Shown here: positions 10,236-19,249 of the stretch, in pieces
Position numbering within the stretch: the stretch's first letter is position 1
Layout of the letters: every line of letters starts with the position of its first letter
Source of the DNA: Clostridia bacterium
Lineage (GTDB): Bacteria > Bacillota > Clostridia > Christensenellales > Aristaeellaceae
DNA: 64,000 nt
Direction of reading: 5' to 3'
Assembly: GCA_017526525.1 (NCBI GenBank)
Contig: JAFXRG010000015.1
Coordinates: forward strand, 22,825-86,824
The notes under the pieces: generated by a model
Told to the model about the DNA's origin: nothing
The model's database searches: none
Seen by the model: only the letters and a program-made list of their open reading frames with translations
Program-made: the position numbers and the translations under genes

Positions 10236-11108
10236 TCAGCCTTTTACCGCGCCGCCGGTAACGCCTTCCACGTAATACTTCTGCAGGAACATAAACAGAA
10301 CGGTTACGGGAAGCGCCACCAGTACGCCGCCGGCGCAGAACATGGTGTAGTTGTTGGAAATCTGGTCCTTGCTCAGCCAATCGTACAGGCCGACAGCTAC
10401 GTTCTTGCCGGCGGATGCACCGAAGGCAATATAGCGGGCAAAAACATAGTCTCCCCATGGACCCATGAAAGCGGTCAGGATCGTATAAATCACGATCGGT
10501 TTGGACAAGGGAAGAATGATCTTGTACAGGATCTGCGCGCGGGTCGCTCCGTCAATCCTGGCCGCTTCGTCCAGGGATGTGGGGATCGTATCGAAGAACC
10601 CTTTGGAGACGTAATATCCCATGCCTGAAGACGCAATATAAACCAGGATCAGGCCCGGCGTTGCATTGGCCTGCGTCATGCCAAGGTCTTTCAGCACCCG
10701 GTACAGAATAATCATGGTCAGCATTCCCGGGAACATGCCGAGAATCAGCATAAACCGCATCAATGGCTGCCGCATTTTAAAGCGGAAACGGGACAGGGTA
10801 TAGCTCATGCACAGCACAATAACGGTCTGCAGGACCGCCGTAATCAGCGCGGCGACAAAAGTATTGGTATACCACCGCGGAAAATCCGTCTGGAACAGGT
10901 TGCTGTAATTATCGGTACCCCACACCTTGGGAAGCACATATCCGACCTGGCCGCTGTTTTCCACCCGGAAGGACTGGAGCACGATGCAGACAAAGGGAAT
11001 CAGCCAGATAATGCTGATAACGATCAGCAGGATATGAATGGCTGTGTTCGTCACTGCACGGGAGGCTTTCAGTCCCATGTGACGTTTTGCTGTTGCTTCA
11101 CTCATCAC
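10236..11108 (-). CDS. ganQ: Sugar ABC transporter permease, MalG/GanQ type
   Basis: 290 aa inner-membrane permease with six predicted transmembrane segments. The EAA loop reads SLDEAARIDGATRAQILYKIILPLSKP, the binding-protein-dependent permease signature that docks the ATPase. It begins MMSEATAKRHMG; its start overlaps the stop of the partner permease by four bases. The galactanase and the binding protein upstream suggest beta-1,4-galacto-oligosaccharide import. The family alone would also allow maltodextrin transport. Confidence 0.9.
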   Translation of the reverse strand: MMSEATAKRHMGLKASRAVTNTAIHILLIVISIIWLIPFVCIVLQSFRVENSGQVGYVLPKVWGTDNYSNLFQTDFPRWYTNTFVAALITAVLQTVIVLCMSYTLSRFRFKMRQPLMRFMLILGMFPGMLTMIILYRVLKDLGMTQANATPGLILVYIASSGMGYYVSKGFFDTIPTSLDEAARIDGATRAQILYKIILPLSKPIVIYTILTAFMGPWGDYVFARYIAFGASAGKNVAVGLYDWLSKDQISNNYTMFCAGGVLVALPVTVLFMFLQKYYVEGVTGGAVKG

Positions 11109-12652
11109 CGGAAATCCTCCTCATTTCTCGTACTCGGCATCACGTTGTACACAATCAGGGAAACCAGCGCCACAACGACGAACACCAGGATACCGATGAC
11201 GGACGCCATGTAATACTGGGATTCTGCGCCGGTTGTGATCTTGAACAACCAGGTAATCAGCAGGTCCGTATAGCCCACGGATCCGGATGCTGAAGAGGCT
11301 GCGGCATTTGTGGGCGCACCGCCTGTCAGCAGGTAAATGACGTTGAAGTTGTTCATATTGCCCGTAAAGCTTGTCAGAAGGTACGGTCCCGTAACAAACA
11401 GCATATAAGGCAGGGTGATTTTTGTGTATTGCTTCCAGCCGCTGGCTCCGTCGATCTTTGCAGATTCATACAGATCCGCGGGAATATTCATCAGAATACC
11501 GGTGGTAATCAGCATCAGGTACGGAATTCCGATCCAGATGTTGATCACAATCACCGTAATCCGGGCCAGCCAGGGCCGGCTGGCATCTCCGAAAAAGTCA
11601 ATGGCCTGCGTAATCCAGCCCATATCCATCAGGAACCCGTTGATGATTCCGTTCTTGGCGAACATTTTGGAAACATACAACAGGGAGATAAACTGGGGAA
11701 TCGCGATCGTCAGCACCAGGATGGTCCGCCAGCCCTTTTTGAAGCGGATTCCCTTCTTGTTGATGGCCATTGCCACAAACATCCCCAGGAAATAGTTCGT
11801 AAAGGTGGCGAAGAAAGCCCAGATCAGCGTCCACAGCAGCACCTCTCCAAAGGTGGCGGCATAGCTTTGCGTTCCGCCTGCCCCGCCGCTCCAGGAGAGC
11901 ATGGTGTTGAAGTTATCCAGTCCGACCCATGTAAACAGGCTGTTTGTATAGCCGTTATGGGTTCCGTCATAATTGGTGAAAGCCACCAGCACCATAAAGA
12001 GAATCGGCAGCAGCGTAAAGACGATAATGCCGGTCATGGGCAGCGCCAGCAGCGTCTTATGGAACTGGTCATCCACAATACTGCGGAGGTCTTCCTTGCC
12101 GCTTTTCAGTTTCTTTCCGGAAGCAAGGATTTTTTCTGCAATCTTGTTTTGCCTGATGTTCAGCCGCCAGGTATAAATGAACGCAATGATAAAGAAAATC
12201 GTGAGCACGCCGTAGAGCAGAATCTGGAAGGAGTTATCATTGTACTTGGTAACATACACATCCAGCAGCTCGTTATATTCCTTGCTCGGACCGGTCTTTC
12301 CTAGGGAGGGCAGCATGCTCAGCCAGTATCCGCCGGACAGGATCATATATCCGATGAATACCACTTCAAACAGCAGGAACAGGATCCCGCGCAGGATCTG
12401 CCCCCTGGCCAGGCATCCGAATCCCATCACCAGATAGCTGAGCTTTGTTTTCCAGTCCCCGTGAACAAAGGTATTCACAATATCGGCAGCTTCCCTGCCC
12501 ACCGCTGCTCCGCACTTCTTCAGCCCTTCCCAGATTTTCAGGAAGAACCGGCCGATTCCTTTGGGAATCCCGGTGAAGAAATGTCCCAGCCTGTATCCGA
12601 ACTTTTTCCCTTTGGACAGTTTCAGATACTCCAGATCACTGAGCTGTGCCAT
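11105..12652 (-). CDS. ganP: Sugar ABC transporter permease, MalF/GanP type, with extended N-terminus
   Basis: 515 aa from ATG (MAQLSDLEYLKLSKG), preceded by a GAGGAGAGG ribosome site. The reading frame is open for 24 more codons, but they lack a good ribosome site. The N-terminal ~200 residues contain basic amphipathic stretches and extra membrane segments. The core permease follows, with the EAA loop LYESAKIDGASGWKQYTKITLPYML. The extended N-terminus, compared with short MalF-like proteins of about 290-420 aa, is shared with GanP-type permeases. It forms the channel with the MalG-type partner and overlaps its start by four bases. Confidence 0.9.
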   Translation of the reverse strand: MAQLSDLEYLKLSKGKKFGYRLGHFFTGIPKGIGRFFLKIWEGLKKCGAAVGREAADIVNTFVHGDWKTKLSYLVMGFGCLARGQILRGILFLLFEVVFIGYMILSGGYWLSMLPSLGKTGPSKEYNELLDVYVTKYNDNSFQILLYGVLTIFFIIAFIYTWRLNIRQNKIAEKILASGKKLKSGKEDLRSIVDDQFHKTLLALPMTGIIVFTLLPILFMVLVAFTNYDGTHNGYTNSLFTWVGLDNFNTMLSWSGGAGGTQSYAATFGEVLLWTLIWAFFATFTNYFLGMFVAMAINKKGIRFKKGWRTILVLTIAIPQFISLLYVSKMFAKNGIINGFLMDMGWITQAIDFFGDASRPWLARITVIVINIWIGIPYLMLITTGILMNIPADLYESAKIDGASGWKQYTKITLPYMLFVTGPYLLTSFTGNMNNFNVIYLLTGGAPTNAAASSASGSVGYTDLLITWLFKITTGAESQYYMASVIGILVFVVVALVSLIVYNVMPSTRNEEDFR

Positions 12653-12758
12653 AATCCGTGATCCTCTCCTCTCCCGTATGCAGGCGGCACATCCGCCTGA
12701 CCTGGCTTTTTCCCGGGAACGCAACGACCTGAAGGGGTTTTCCGTCCGTGTTTTCCCG

Positions 12759-12795
12759 AAAAAGGCCGGAGCCGAAAGGGTCTTCAGCTCCGGCC
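12759..12795 (-). terminator. Hairpin attenuator between binding-protein and permease genes
   Basis: On the minus strand GGCCGGAGC pairs with GCTCCGGCC around a 14-base loop and is followed by TTTTT. It lies in the gap between the abundant binding-protein gene and the permease genes. Partial termination here would give the high SBP to low permease ratio known for sugar ABC operons; that role is inferred. Confidence 0.8.
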
Positions 12796-12828
12796 GTAAG
12801 GTACTGTTTCAGTCTTTGTTGCCAAACT

Positions 12829-14346
12829 TTAGTTCTTCTTGATGGTGATCGCGGTGCCGTCCCAGGTTACGGTGTAGTTGCCGGCTTCCGCAAACACGAT
12901 GTTGTTGTCGGGATTCTCTTCGCCGAGATCCTTCACCAGTTCCTTGCCCTCCGTGACCTGGGCAAAGCCTTTGTCGGTTCCCCAGTCGCCGGGCTTCACG
13001 ATCCGGCCGCCCATGTAGTCGCTTTCCGGAACTTCCAGGGTCACAACGCCGTCCTTCAGGTAGTAGGTATCCGCTTCGTCCGCGTTGTTCCAGCCGTTCC
13101 AGGCGCCCACGAACAGCAGCGCATTGTTGTCCAGCTTGAACAGGCTGGCAATCTTGTCGTAGTAGTTATCCAGGGCCGCCTGCAGGCCGGCATCATCCTT
13201 GGCCGCCTTCACGTCGTCACCGATAACCTTCGCGATATCCCACCAGGAACCGTGAATCTGGCCCTGCGGCACAGAGTAGGGAGCCTGGGCAATCAGGGCC
13301 GCCAGGCCGGCGTTGGCCTGAACCTTTTCAGAAGCCTGGTCTTCCTTGTTGGAGGGACCCCAGGCCAGGGCTTCGAACCGTTCCATCTGGCACTTTGCAC
13401 CAGTCAGGTACTGGGCCAGCTTATGGATGGCGGCGCCCTTTACCTCGTCCACCTGGGGCTTCACGCCCATCAGCTTGCAGCCGTTGAAGGAACCGAGGTG
13501 ATATTCTTTTCCGTCCACTTCGAAGGAGGGCAGGTCAGTTACGCCCATGTTGTCGCCCAGGTATTCCTGAACCTTGGCGAAATCCCAGGTACCGCTGACC
13601 AGGATCGCAGCATTCTGCTGGAACTGGTCGGCGCCGCCGGCGCTCAGGTGATAGGGAGAATCAACCAGCTTCTTCATGCCCTTGACAGCGATCAGGCCTT
13701 CGGGGCTGTTGAATGTATCGTGCACGGAAATGAAGTTGCCTTCATCATCGGTGGTCCACTCAGACACACAACCGGTGGCGAAGAAGAAGGAAGCCAGATA
13801 CCAGGCGGAAGACTGCTGCTCGAAAGCAAAGTACTTCTGGGCCTTTTCGCAGTCCGCGATCAGTTTTTCCAGGGAGTCCACATCCTCTTCCGGGATGACG
13901 CTCTTGTCGTAGTACATGAAGTAGCCGTTGTCCGCAGTCAGCGGATAGGCATACAGCGCGTCACCGGAGGTGGCAGCTGCAACGGTACCGGCGTCGTTGT
14001 TGGCGATCACGGTCTCGGTGGCTTTCGTGCCAAGGCGGGACAGGGCGCCGGCCTGCACCAGACGGGCGAACTGGTCCTGCGCGAAGCAGAAGATGTCGCC
14101 GCCGGCTTCAACGTCGGTGATCATCTGGGTGGCAGCGTCCGATTCGGAAACAGCCTCGATGGTGGCGTTGAAGGTGATCACACCGTTATTTTCGGCATTG
14201 AAGGCTTCAACCTGTTTCTGCGTCAGCTCTTTCGCCGCTTCCGCAACCCAGATCTTCACATCATAGGTCATGCTCTCCGCCGTCGCGAAGGACATCATGG
14301 ACAGCGCCATCATTACAGCCAGAACGATAGCAAGGAACTTTTTCAT
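12829..14346 (-). CDS. Extracellular sugar-binding protein of the galactan ABC transporter
   Basis: 505 aa family 1 (MalE-like) solute-binding protein. The start MKKFLAIVLAVMMALSMMSF was chosen because AAAAAAGGAGAAAAGAGT precedes it; the frame is open further upstream through the promoter. Residues 1-22 are a signal peptide with an ATA-type SPase I site. There is no lipobox cysteine, which is unusual for a Gram-positive binding protein. About 100 C-terminal residues (from LFVGAWNGWNNADEAD to the end) form an extra beta-rich module absent from plain MalE proteins, resembling starch-binding SusE/SusF-type domains. The galactanase gene lies directly upstream, suggesting galacto-oligosaccharides as ligand. 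Confidence 0.88.
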   Translation of the reverse strand: MKKFLAIVLAVMMALSMMSFATAESMTYDVKIWVAEAAKELTQKQVEAFNAENNGVITFNATIEAVSESDAATQMITDVEAGGDIFCFAQDQFARLVQAGALSRLGTKATETVIANNDAGTVAAATSGDALYAYPLTADNGYFMYYDKSVIPEEDVDSLEKLIADCEKAQKYFAFEQQSSAWYLASFFFATGCVSEWTTDDEGNFISVHDTFNSPEGLIAVKGMKKLVDSPYHLSAGGADQFQQNAAILVSGTWDFAKVQEYLGDNMGVTDLPSFEVDGKEYHLGSFNGCKLMGVKPQVDEVKGAAIHKLAQYLTGAKCQMERFEALAWGPSNKEDQASEKVQANAGLAALIAQAPYSVPQGQIHGSWWDIAKVIGDDVKAAKDDAGLQAALDNYYDKIASLFKLDNNALLFVGAWNGWNNADEADTYYLKDGVVTLEVPESDYMGGRIVKPGDWGTDKGFAQVTEGKELVKDLGEENPDNNIVFAEAGNYTVTWDGTAITIKKN

Positions 14347-14434
14347 ACTCTTTTCTCCTTTTTTATATTTTGTTTTGCCGGAATCAGGACCGGACAGTTT
14401 TTTTGTCCGATTCATTCCGTTCAAATTCGGATAT

Positions 14435-14463
14435 ATTGTATTTCGGTTTCCTGGTTTTGTCAA
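14435..14463 (-). promoter_or_regulatory. Promoter of the galactan transporter operon
   Basis: Perfect TTGACA at 14463-14458, a 17-base spacer and TACAAT at 14440-14435 on the minus strand, about 90 bases before the binding-protein start. It separates the transporter genes from the galactanase unit upstream. Confidence 0.85.
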
Positions 14464-14499
14464 CAGAGAATTTTCCGGAAACCCTTTATTTTACGTAAT

Positions 14500-14513
14500 T
14501 GGTATCGTTTTCA
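14500..14513. promoter_or_regulatory. Candidate cre / LacI-family operator upstream of the transporter promoter
   Basis: On the minus strand TGAAAACGATACCA fits the catabolite-responsive consensus TGNAARCGNWWNCA at every defined position. It lies about 37 bases upstream of the -35 box, a position compatible with activation by CcpA or binding of a GanR-like LacI regulator. No regulator gene is in the window. Confidence 0.5.
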
Positions 14514-14536
14514 ACATCTTGTGGTCCGGAAGCCTT

Positions 14537-16495
14537 TTACTGCACGGAATTCAGCAGAATATCGTCAATTTTTCCCCAGGCTCCGTTCCCCTCTCCCTGG
14601 CATTTTACGTAAAGGCCGACCGTCACTTCGCTGCCGGCGGGATGGGTAAATTCCGGAATCACGCCCGCATGCCAGTCATTGTATACGGTAATGGGAATCT
14701 GCTCCGACCGGGCAACTTCCTGGCCATCGATTTTGACATAGGCATAAATATCCGTTTCGCCGCAGTCGCCGCCCATCATGGAAGCCTGGAATTTGAATTT
14801 CCCCTCCGGCAGGTCGCGGATCGTCTGCTCCAGGGTAAATTCCACGCTGTCCTGCTTCGCACTCCAGAAGTGCATATGCTTGTTTCCCGTCAGCGAGTCC
14901 GTCTTCTTGTCCTCGATGTACAGCTCGTCCGCCTTTTTCAGGTCCGTGATGATCCAGGCCGGGCTTCCTTCCTCAAAGCTGTAGTCCTCCATGTAGTTGT
15001 ATTCCACCATGGAAACATAGCACTTTGCTTCCTTGCCCTCCGCTTCCCCGGTGATCACGTACTGTTTCGGCCCGCCGGCGTGCATCCGGCAGTCTTCCTC
15101 CTCCGTCAGGCGCCAGGTCACCGGCACCGCCTGCCGGCTGTCGTCCGTCATGATGGCGTTCACGGTTTCCGGCAGTTCCAGGGGCATGTTCAGGTCGCAG
15201 ATCAGGGAAGGTTCCTCCAGCGCATCCGCCTTCGGCGTGATTTCGTTTCCCTCCCGCATCAGCCGGAAAACCTTCAGGGATTCCAGCGGTTTCCCCGCAG
15301 CGTCAAAAAACGCCTGGTTGTCCACCGCACTGCCGCCGTACCATTTTCCGGCGTCCTCCGGATCATAGGTTCCGGCATAGCTGCTCGCCCATCCGGAACC
15401 GTATTTCTCCCACTTTTCGTGGTTTTCTTCCCAGCTGTTTGTTCCGACGGTGATCCACGCGCCTTCCCAGTAGCAGACGCCGATGCCCGCCGGCGTCCGG
15501 TTCACGACCGTGTCCGTAATGTTCCGGATGCAGTTGGCCTGTCCCTGGGGGGTGAAGGGATAATCCTTGACGATCCCGCCGCCGTCCCCGATGGTGTTGG
15601 CGGAAAAGTCCGTATCCTCCGCCGTGAAGGCGTAGGAGGTTTCCATCACCATGACCTTCTTGCCGTAAGTATCGGCAATCTCCGTCAGGATCGCGGAAAG
15701 GTTGTCCAGCGTTCCGTGCCAGTAGGGATAGTAGGAGGTGGCAAATACGTCATAATGGATCAGGCCGTTCTTTTCGTAGTAATCCATCTTCTGGGCGTAG
15801 GTACGGTAGCTGTCCGTCTTCTCCGGATTGGCGAAATGCAGGGCCACCAGCGCTTCCGGGTATACTTCCCGGGTTGCCCGGGCGCCCGCGTCCATGATAT
15901 AGGCGATGTTCATCCAGGTTTTCTCGCCGCAGAGCCGGTTGTTGGTTTCATTGCCCACCTGTACCATGCCCACGTCCACGCCGGCGTCCTTCAGCTGCTG
16001 CAGGCAGTCCAGTGTGAATTCATAGGCGGCCTGGGTCTTTTCCCGGATCTCCATGCCTTTCCAGGCCCGGGGAACCATCTGCTTTCCGGGATCCGCCCAG
16101 AAATCGGAATAGTGGAAATCCGCCAGCAGCTTCATGCCGCAGGACGCGGCGCGCTTCCCGATCTCCACCGCGGTCCGGATGTCACAGTTGCCGCCGCCGA
16201 ACCCGTTGCCGTTGTCGTCGTAGGGATTGTTCCAGATCCGTACCCGGATCATGTTGATTCCGTTGTCCGCCAGCAGCCGGAACAGGTCCGTTTCCTTGCC
16301 GTCGAAGTCATAGTATTTTACGCCGCTCTCTTCCTCCGCCAGCACGCTGGAGATATCCATGCCGAAGATGAAATCCTCCGGCAGGTTCTCCACCTTTTTC
16401 ACATACAGCCCCTCAGAAGCGCCTTCCGCCCCTGCGAAAACCGGCAGGCACAGGCACAGCGCCAGGACCGCAAGAACCAGAATCCGTCCGTTCAT
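14537..16495 (-). CDS. ganB: Secreted endo-beta-1,4-galactanase, GH53, with Ig-like and CBM61-like domains
   Basis: 652 aa with a signal peptide (residues 1-23). The GH53 TIM barrel spans about residues 40-390. The catalytic acid/base is Glu183 in VQVGNETNN and the nucleophile Glu285 in VMVMETSYAF; RVRIWNNPYD is another family motif. Residues about 435-500 form a bacterial Ig-like group 4 domain (VPVTWRL ... YVITGEAEG). The C-terminal ~150 residues resemble the galactan-binding CBM61 module. It cuts beta-1,4-galactan side chains of pectin outside the cell, feeding the ABC transporter encoded next. AAAAAGGAGGAAACACC precedes the ATG, and the upstream gene ends 15 bases away. Confidence 0.93.
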   Translation of the reverse strand: MNGRILVLAVLALCLCLPVFAGAEGASEGLYVKKVENLPEDFIFGMDISSVLAEEESGVKYYDFDGKETDLFRLLADNGINMIRVRIWNNPYDDNGNGFGGGNCDIRTAVEIGKRAASCGMKLLADFHYSDFWADPGKQMVPRAWKGMEIREKTQAAYEFTLDCLQQLKDAGVDVGMVQVGNETNNRLCGEKTWMNIAYIMDAGARATREVYPEALVALHFANPEKTDSYRTYAQKMDYYEKNGLIHYDVFATSYYPYWHGTLDNLSAILTEIADTYGKKVMVMETSYAFTAEDTDFSANTIGDGGGIVKDYPFTPQGQANCIRNITDTVVNRTPAGIGVCYWEGAWITVGTNSWEENHEKWEKYGSGWASSYAGTYDPEDAGKWYGGSAVDNQAFFDAAGKPLESLKVFRLMREGNEITPKADALEEPSLICDLNMPLELPETVNAIMTDDSRQAVPVTWRLTEEEDCRMHAGGPKQYVITGEAEGKEAKCYVSMVEYNYMEDYSFEEGSPAWIITDLKKADELYIEDKKTDSLTGNKHMHFWSAKQDSVEFTLEQTIRDLPEGKFKFQASMMGGDCGETDIYAYVKIDGQEVARSEQIPITVYNDWHAGVIPEFTHPAGSEVTVGLYVKCQGEGNGAWGKIDDILLNSVQ

Positions 16496-16510
16496 GGTGT
16501 TTCCTCCTTT

Positions 16511-17521
16511 TTACTCCATTGAAATCAGCAGTTCCGCCGCCTTCCGGGCCAGTCCGTCCTTCAGGTGGGGAGAGGCCGCCCCGATATACAGGCGATAGAT
16601 GGATGCTCCCTCTTCATACAGGAAATACTCTCCGCAGACCGCGTCTGCATTCCCAGGATCCGCAACAACCGCGTATTCTTCCCGGAACCATTCCGCAAAC
16701 TCTTCTTTTTTGGAGTCCGGAACAATATATAAATCTGCATTTTTGATCTGTGCGGAGTCCAGCATGGCGTAGGAAAAAGGATGTACTTTTACCATCCTCA
16801 CGGAACCCTCCATCCCTTTCTCCAGTTTCTCTGCCAGGTCTGCCGCATCCCTGATTTTGCAGTCCGCGAAAACGGTAATCTTGCGGGATGGATCCGTGTC
16901 CGTGATCCTTGCAAAAACAAAACCCGTCAGGAGGATCGCCAGCATGGTCCAGATCACCGCCCCCGGGAAGAACTTCCCAGCATTTCGCCTGGTTTTCTTC
17001 CATACGGAGGGAACCGCCCGGGGGGTATCCCCCGCCGCTTTTTCGAGAATCTCCATTCCGACAATGAATTTCCGCGCGGTTTTTACCCGTACCCGGGATC
17101 CGTCCGGAGGCACTTTTGCGCGCAGTTTCTCGTTCAGGTTCAGGGATAACGTCTCTTTGTCCGTTTCCAGGTAAACTTTCAGCACCCGTATGCTTTTCGG
17201 AATCCGGAAGCCTTCCGGATCCAGCTTCAGAACGCCTTCGCGGATTTCCCCTTCAGCTTCCCGGAGACTGGCCAGATGGGAGGCTTCTGCTTTGGCCGGT
17301 TCCGCCGCAAATAACCAGAAGGCCAGAATCCCCCACCCAGTCAGCGTCATGCTCCCCATCGCAATCAGCAGCATCGTCCTGGCATTACCGGTCCGCGTCA
17401 GCAGGCACAATAAAACAAAAAGGCCCAGCATTCCTGTTCCCATGATCCACAGCAGGCGTTTGTTCCTTCGCACCCTGTCCCTGCTTTTCTCAATCATCTG
17501 CGGGCTGATATACAAGTCCAT
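16511..17521 (-). CDS. Membrane protein of unknown function, first gene of the galactanase unit
   Basis: 336 aa from MDLYISPQMIEKSRDRVRR, preceded by GAGGAGTAAGGTTCCG; an open frame of 25 more codons upstream contains the promoter. Two adjacent membrane helices lie at about residues 25-43 and 48-73 and a third at about 190-208. The region between 80 and 180 looks cytoplasmic. The C-terminal ~125 residues are probably outside and contain a fold with TVFADCKIRDAADLAEKLEKG and DLYIVPDSKKEEF. No family recognised. It is co-transcribed with the galactanase (15-base gap), so a role in sensing, secretion or regulation is possible but unproven. Confidence 0.8.
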   Translation of the reverse strand: MDLYISPQMIEKSRDRVRRNKRLLWIMGTGMLGLFVLLCLLTRTGNARTMLLIAMGSMTLTGWGILAFWLFAAEPAKAEASHLASLREAEGEIREGVLKLDPEGFRIPKSIRVLKVYLETDKETLSLNLNEKLRAKVPPDGSRVRVKTARKFIVGMEILEKAAGDTPRAVPSVWKKTRRNAGKFFPGAVIWTMLAILLTGFVFARITDTDPSRKITVFADCKIRDAADLAEKLEKGMEGSVRMVKVHPFSYAMLDSAQIKNADLYIVPDSKKEEFAEWFREEYAVVADPGNADAVCGEYFLYEEGASIYRLYIGAASPHLKDGLARKAAELLISME

Positions 17522-17567
17522 CGGAACCTTACTCCTCTGTGTATGATTGATTCCCCGCTTTTTCTGT

Positions 17568-17596
17568 AATATAACATTTTTTCTGTCCCTTGACAA
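17568..17596 (-). promoter_or_regulatory. Promoter of the membrane protein-galactanase unit
   Basis: TTGTCA at 17596-17591, a 17-base spacer and TATATT at 17573-17568 on the minus strand. Its -35 box overlaps TTGACA at 17590-17595 on the plus strand, the likely -35 of the divergent amylase gene. Confidence 0.7.
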
Positions 17597-17618
17597 CCTG
17601 AGCCATTTCGTTCATGAT
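17590..17618 (+). promoter_or_regulatory. Candidate promoter of the amylase operon
   Basis: Perfect TTGACA at 17590-17595. The best -10 candidates are weak: CATGAT after 17 bases, or TGATAC two bases later. It is placed about 35-55 bases before the amylase start and overlaps the divergent promoter on the minus strand. Confidence 0.5.
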
Positions 17619-17651
17619 ACAGGGGAAGGTCACGGAAAGAAGGGAATATGC

Positions 17652-19205
17652 ATGAAACGGTTTGCGTCGTTTTTGCTGGCACTGATGCTGCTGTGTGGAA
17701 TGTCTTCCGCAGAGGAAGAGGGGCTGAATATGGAAAACAACAGCCGGGTTTTTTATGAAATTTTTGTCGGTTCCTTCTCTGATTCGGACGGGGACGGCAT
17801 CGGTGATCTTCGTGGTATCATCAACCGCATGGATTACCTGAATGACGGGGATCCCGCCTCCGGCAAAAGCCTCGGGGTGGAAGGTCTCTGGCTGACGCCC
17901 ATCTTTCCCTCCCCCTCCTATCATAAATATGACGCCACGGATTATTATCAGATCGATCCGGCCTTCGGCACCCTGGAGGACCTGAAAGAGCTGGTTTCCC
18001 TCTGTCATGCCCGGGATGTAAAGCTGATTATGGATCTTCCCCTGAACCATACTTCATCAAACCATAACTGGTTTATTCAGTTTTCCAACGCCCACCTGAT
18101 GCATAACCCGGCAAACATTTATTATGACTTTTTTACCTGGATTGAACCGGATGCGGTCATTCCCTCCGGCCGGCAGTTTGCAAAACTGCCTTCCGGACTG
18201 GCTTTATATGAATGCAACTTTTCCAGCAGCATGCCCGAACTGAATTTCGATAATGAAAAAGTCCGGCAGGCGGTGCTGGATGTGGCCGCCTACTGGCTGA
18301 ACCTGGGTGTGGACGGCTTCCGCTTCGACGCCGCCAAGTATATCTATTACGGCGAACATGACAGAAACGTGGAATTCTGGACCTGGTACATGGATGAGCT
18401 GAAAAAGATCAACCCCCATGTTTACACGGTGGCTGAGGTCTGGGACGGGGACGGCATCACCAGCCGATACCTGAAAGCCTTCAACTGCTTCCATTTTTCC
18501 ACGGCCATGGCGGAAGGCATCATCGCGGACACGGCCAAAGCCGGAAACGTCAATAATTTCACCCGGGCTCTCCAGGCCTACCAGGAAGCCATCCATTCCA
18601 TCAATCCGGATGCCATGGATATCCTGTTCCTGGCCAACCATGACACGGACCGCGCCGCCGGTTATCTGCCCATGTCCAACGGCAGGGCCCAGGTGGCGGC
18701 AAACCTGTATCTTCTCTCCCCGGGTTCCCCGTTCATTTACTACGGAGAGGAAATCGGGCTGCGCGGTTCCCGGGGCGGCGCCAATACGGACGCCAACCGG
18801 CGGCTGGCCATGCTTTGGGGGGATGGGGATACGGTGCGGAATCCGGCCGGCAGCACCTATGACAGCCAGACCCCTTATTCGGTAAAGGATCTTGAGAGCA
18901 TGGGTGGTTCCCTCCTGAAGCATTACCGGAAGCTGATCGCCCTGCGCAAAGCAAATCCGGAGATCGCCCACGGCAGCTATACCGCCTTATCCTTCCCGGA
19001 TACAAAAGCAGGCGGATTCCTGTCTGAATGGAACGGCTCCGTGGTCGGCGTATTTCACAATACCACCAACAGAACGGTTGAACTGGATCTTTCCAAATCC
19101 ACGAATGTTACTTTTTCCCAGGTCACCTTTGTGGGCAAGGGAGAAGCTTTCCTGGAGGGAAACATCCTTACGCTGGAAGCACAAACTTCCGCCGTGCTGC
19201 GGTGA
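17652..19205 (+). CDS. Secreted alpha-amylase-family glycoside hydrolase (GH13)
   Basis: 517 aa from ATG (MKRFASFLLALMLL), preceded by AAGAAGGGAATATGC. It has a signal peptide of about 20 residues (MSSA cleavage). All GH13 regions are present: DLPLNHTSSNH (region I), GFRFDAAK with nucleophile Asp226, VAEVW with acid/base Glu262, and FLANHDTDR with Asp331. A C-terminal beta domain follows. The likely action is extracellular hydrolysis of alpha-1,4-glucan to oligosaccharides; exact specificity (amylase, neopullulanase or similar) cannot be fixed by eye. It is divergent from the galactanase unit and co-oriented with the next two genes, with a 44-base gap to the following start. Confidence 0.93.
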   Translation: MKRFASFLLALMLLCGMSSAEEEGLNMENNSRVFYEIFVGSFSDSDGDGIGDLRGIINRMDYLNDGDPASGKSLGVEGLWLTPIFPSPSYHKYDATDYYQIDPAFGTLEDLKELVSLCHARDVKLIMDLPLNHTSSNHNWFIQFSNAHLMHNPANIYYDFFTWIEPDAVIPSGRQFAKLPSGLALYECNFSSSMPELNFDNEKVRQAVLDVAAYWLNLGVDGFRFDAAKYIYYGEHDRNVEFWTWYMDELKKINPHVYTVAEVWDGDGITSRYLKAFNCFHFSTAMAEGIIADTAKAGNVNNFTRALQAYQEAIHSINPDAMDILFLANHDTDRAAGYLPMSNGRAQVAANLYLLSPGSPFIYYGEEIGLRGSRGGANTDANRRLAMLWGDGDTVRNPAGSTYDSQTPYSVKDLESMGGSLLKHYRKLIALRKANPEIAHGSYTALSFPDTKAGGFLSEWNGSVVGVFHNTTNRTVELDLSKSTNVTFSQVTFVGKGEAFLEGNILTLEAQTSAVLR

Positions 19206-19249
19206 AACGTATATATCCAGTGAATCCGGAAAACGAGGAGGTTTGATTG

